A model generated the notes under the pieces. That model did no database searches and had not been told where the DNA came from. It worked only from the letters and a program-made list of their open reading frames with translations. Made by a program: the position numbers and the translations under genes. This document shows, in pieces, positions 6,357 to 6,438 of a stretch of 6,438 nucleotides of DNA (position 1 is its first letter; each line of letters starts with the position of its first letter). The DNA is from Anaerolineales bacterium (GTDB lineage: Bacteria; Chloroflexota; Anaerolineae; Epilineales; JAANWY01), in NCBI GenBank assembly GCA_018263655.1, contig JAANWY010000161.1, forward strand, positions 1 through 6,438, in the 5' to 3' direction.

Positions 6357-6438
6357 CTTCGATACGCCCTTGCAGGGCACTCAGCATGCGAAATCGGGCC
6401 AAAAACGCATCCTGAGTAGGCGATAGCCGTATCGAAGG
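6357..6438. repeat. Head-to-head pair of extragenic palindromic repeats
   Basis: Copy one (6357-6390, plus) reads CTTCGATACG, a core CCCTTGCAGGG that is itself a hairpin, then CACTCAGCATGCG. Copy two (6406-6438, minus orientation) reads CCTTCGATACG, core GCTATCGC, then CTACTCAGGATGCG. The caps are conserved while the cores differ but stay self-complementary. The two copies face each other across 15 bp, so the whole can form a long cruciform or hairpin. Window position 1-31 is a third, truncated copy. There is no coding potential. The repeat may mark the end of an unseen gene to the right. Confidence 0.7.

Noticed and set aside
6335..6363. TTGACA on the plus strand as a possible divergent promoter
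   Set aside because: The hexamer at 17-bp spacing, TTCGAT, matches the -10 consensus at only 3 of 6 bases, and it runs into the inverted repeat with no gene visible.
6117..6426. Three short open frames around the operator (two minus, one plus)
   Set aside because: They overlap the promoter, operator or repeats, have low-quality composition and lack good ribosome binding sites.

Overview
The window looks like chromosome from a member of the Chloroflexota (Anaerolineae/Caldilineae type). The main clue is the sugar-binding lipoprotein. After its lipobox cysteine it has a Val/Glu/Lys-rich linker ending in VVVTATP, a style very common in binding lipoproteins of that phylum. The extragenic repeats at both edges also fit large environmental genomes of this kind. 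The taxonomic call is inference from sequence style, not from a marker gene.

All five genes I can support lie on the minus strand, so transcription runs from high to low coordinates. From the right edge: 6357-6438 is a head-to-head pair of extragenic repeats. 6229-6272 is a strong sigma-70-type promoter with a perfect LacI-family operator across its -10 box and predicted start. A leader of about 350 nt follows. Then come a solute-binding lipoprotein (4519-5886, AglE-like), an intergenic region able to fold into several hairpins (4362-4497), two MalF/MalG-type permeases joined by a TGATG stop/start overlap (3219-4340 AglF-like, 2311-3219 AglG-like), a hairpin, a small repeat-built membrane protein of unknown function (1731-2207), a perfect 38-bp palindrome (1671-1708), and a sucrose-phosphate-synthase-like GT4 glycosyltransferase (101-1606). 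The left edge (1-66) holds another copy of the edge repeat family.

Working model: a LacI-type regulator, encoded outside the window, represses an alpha-glucoside-type ABC importer. The binding protein captures an alpha-glucoside outside the membrane and the two permeases form the channel. No ATPase gene is present, so the ATPase is probably a shared MsmK/MsmX-type subunit encoded elsewhere. The downstream glycosyltransferase would make sucrose 6-phosphate from UDP-/ADP-glucose and fructose 6-phosphate. Whether it belongs to the same transcript is not settled, because two strong hairpin elements and the unknown membrane gene lie between. No sucrose-phosphate phosphatase, glycosidase or regulator gene is visible.

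I see no CRISPR array, tRNA, rRNA, insertion sequence or phage gene. The genes are recognisable family members. The less ordinary content is in the non-coding DNA: the operator/promoter overlap, the hairpins between binding protein and permease, the 38-bp palindrome and the edge repeats.
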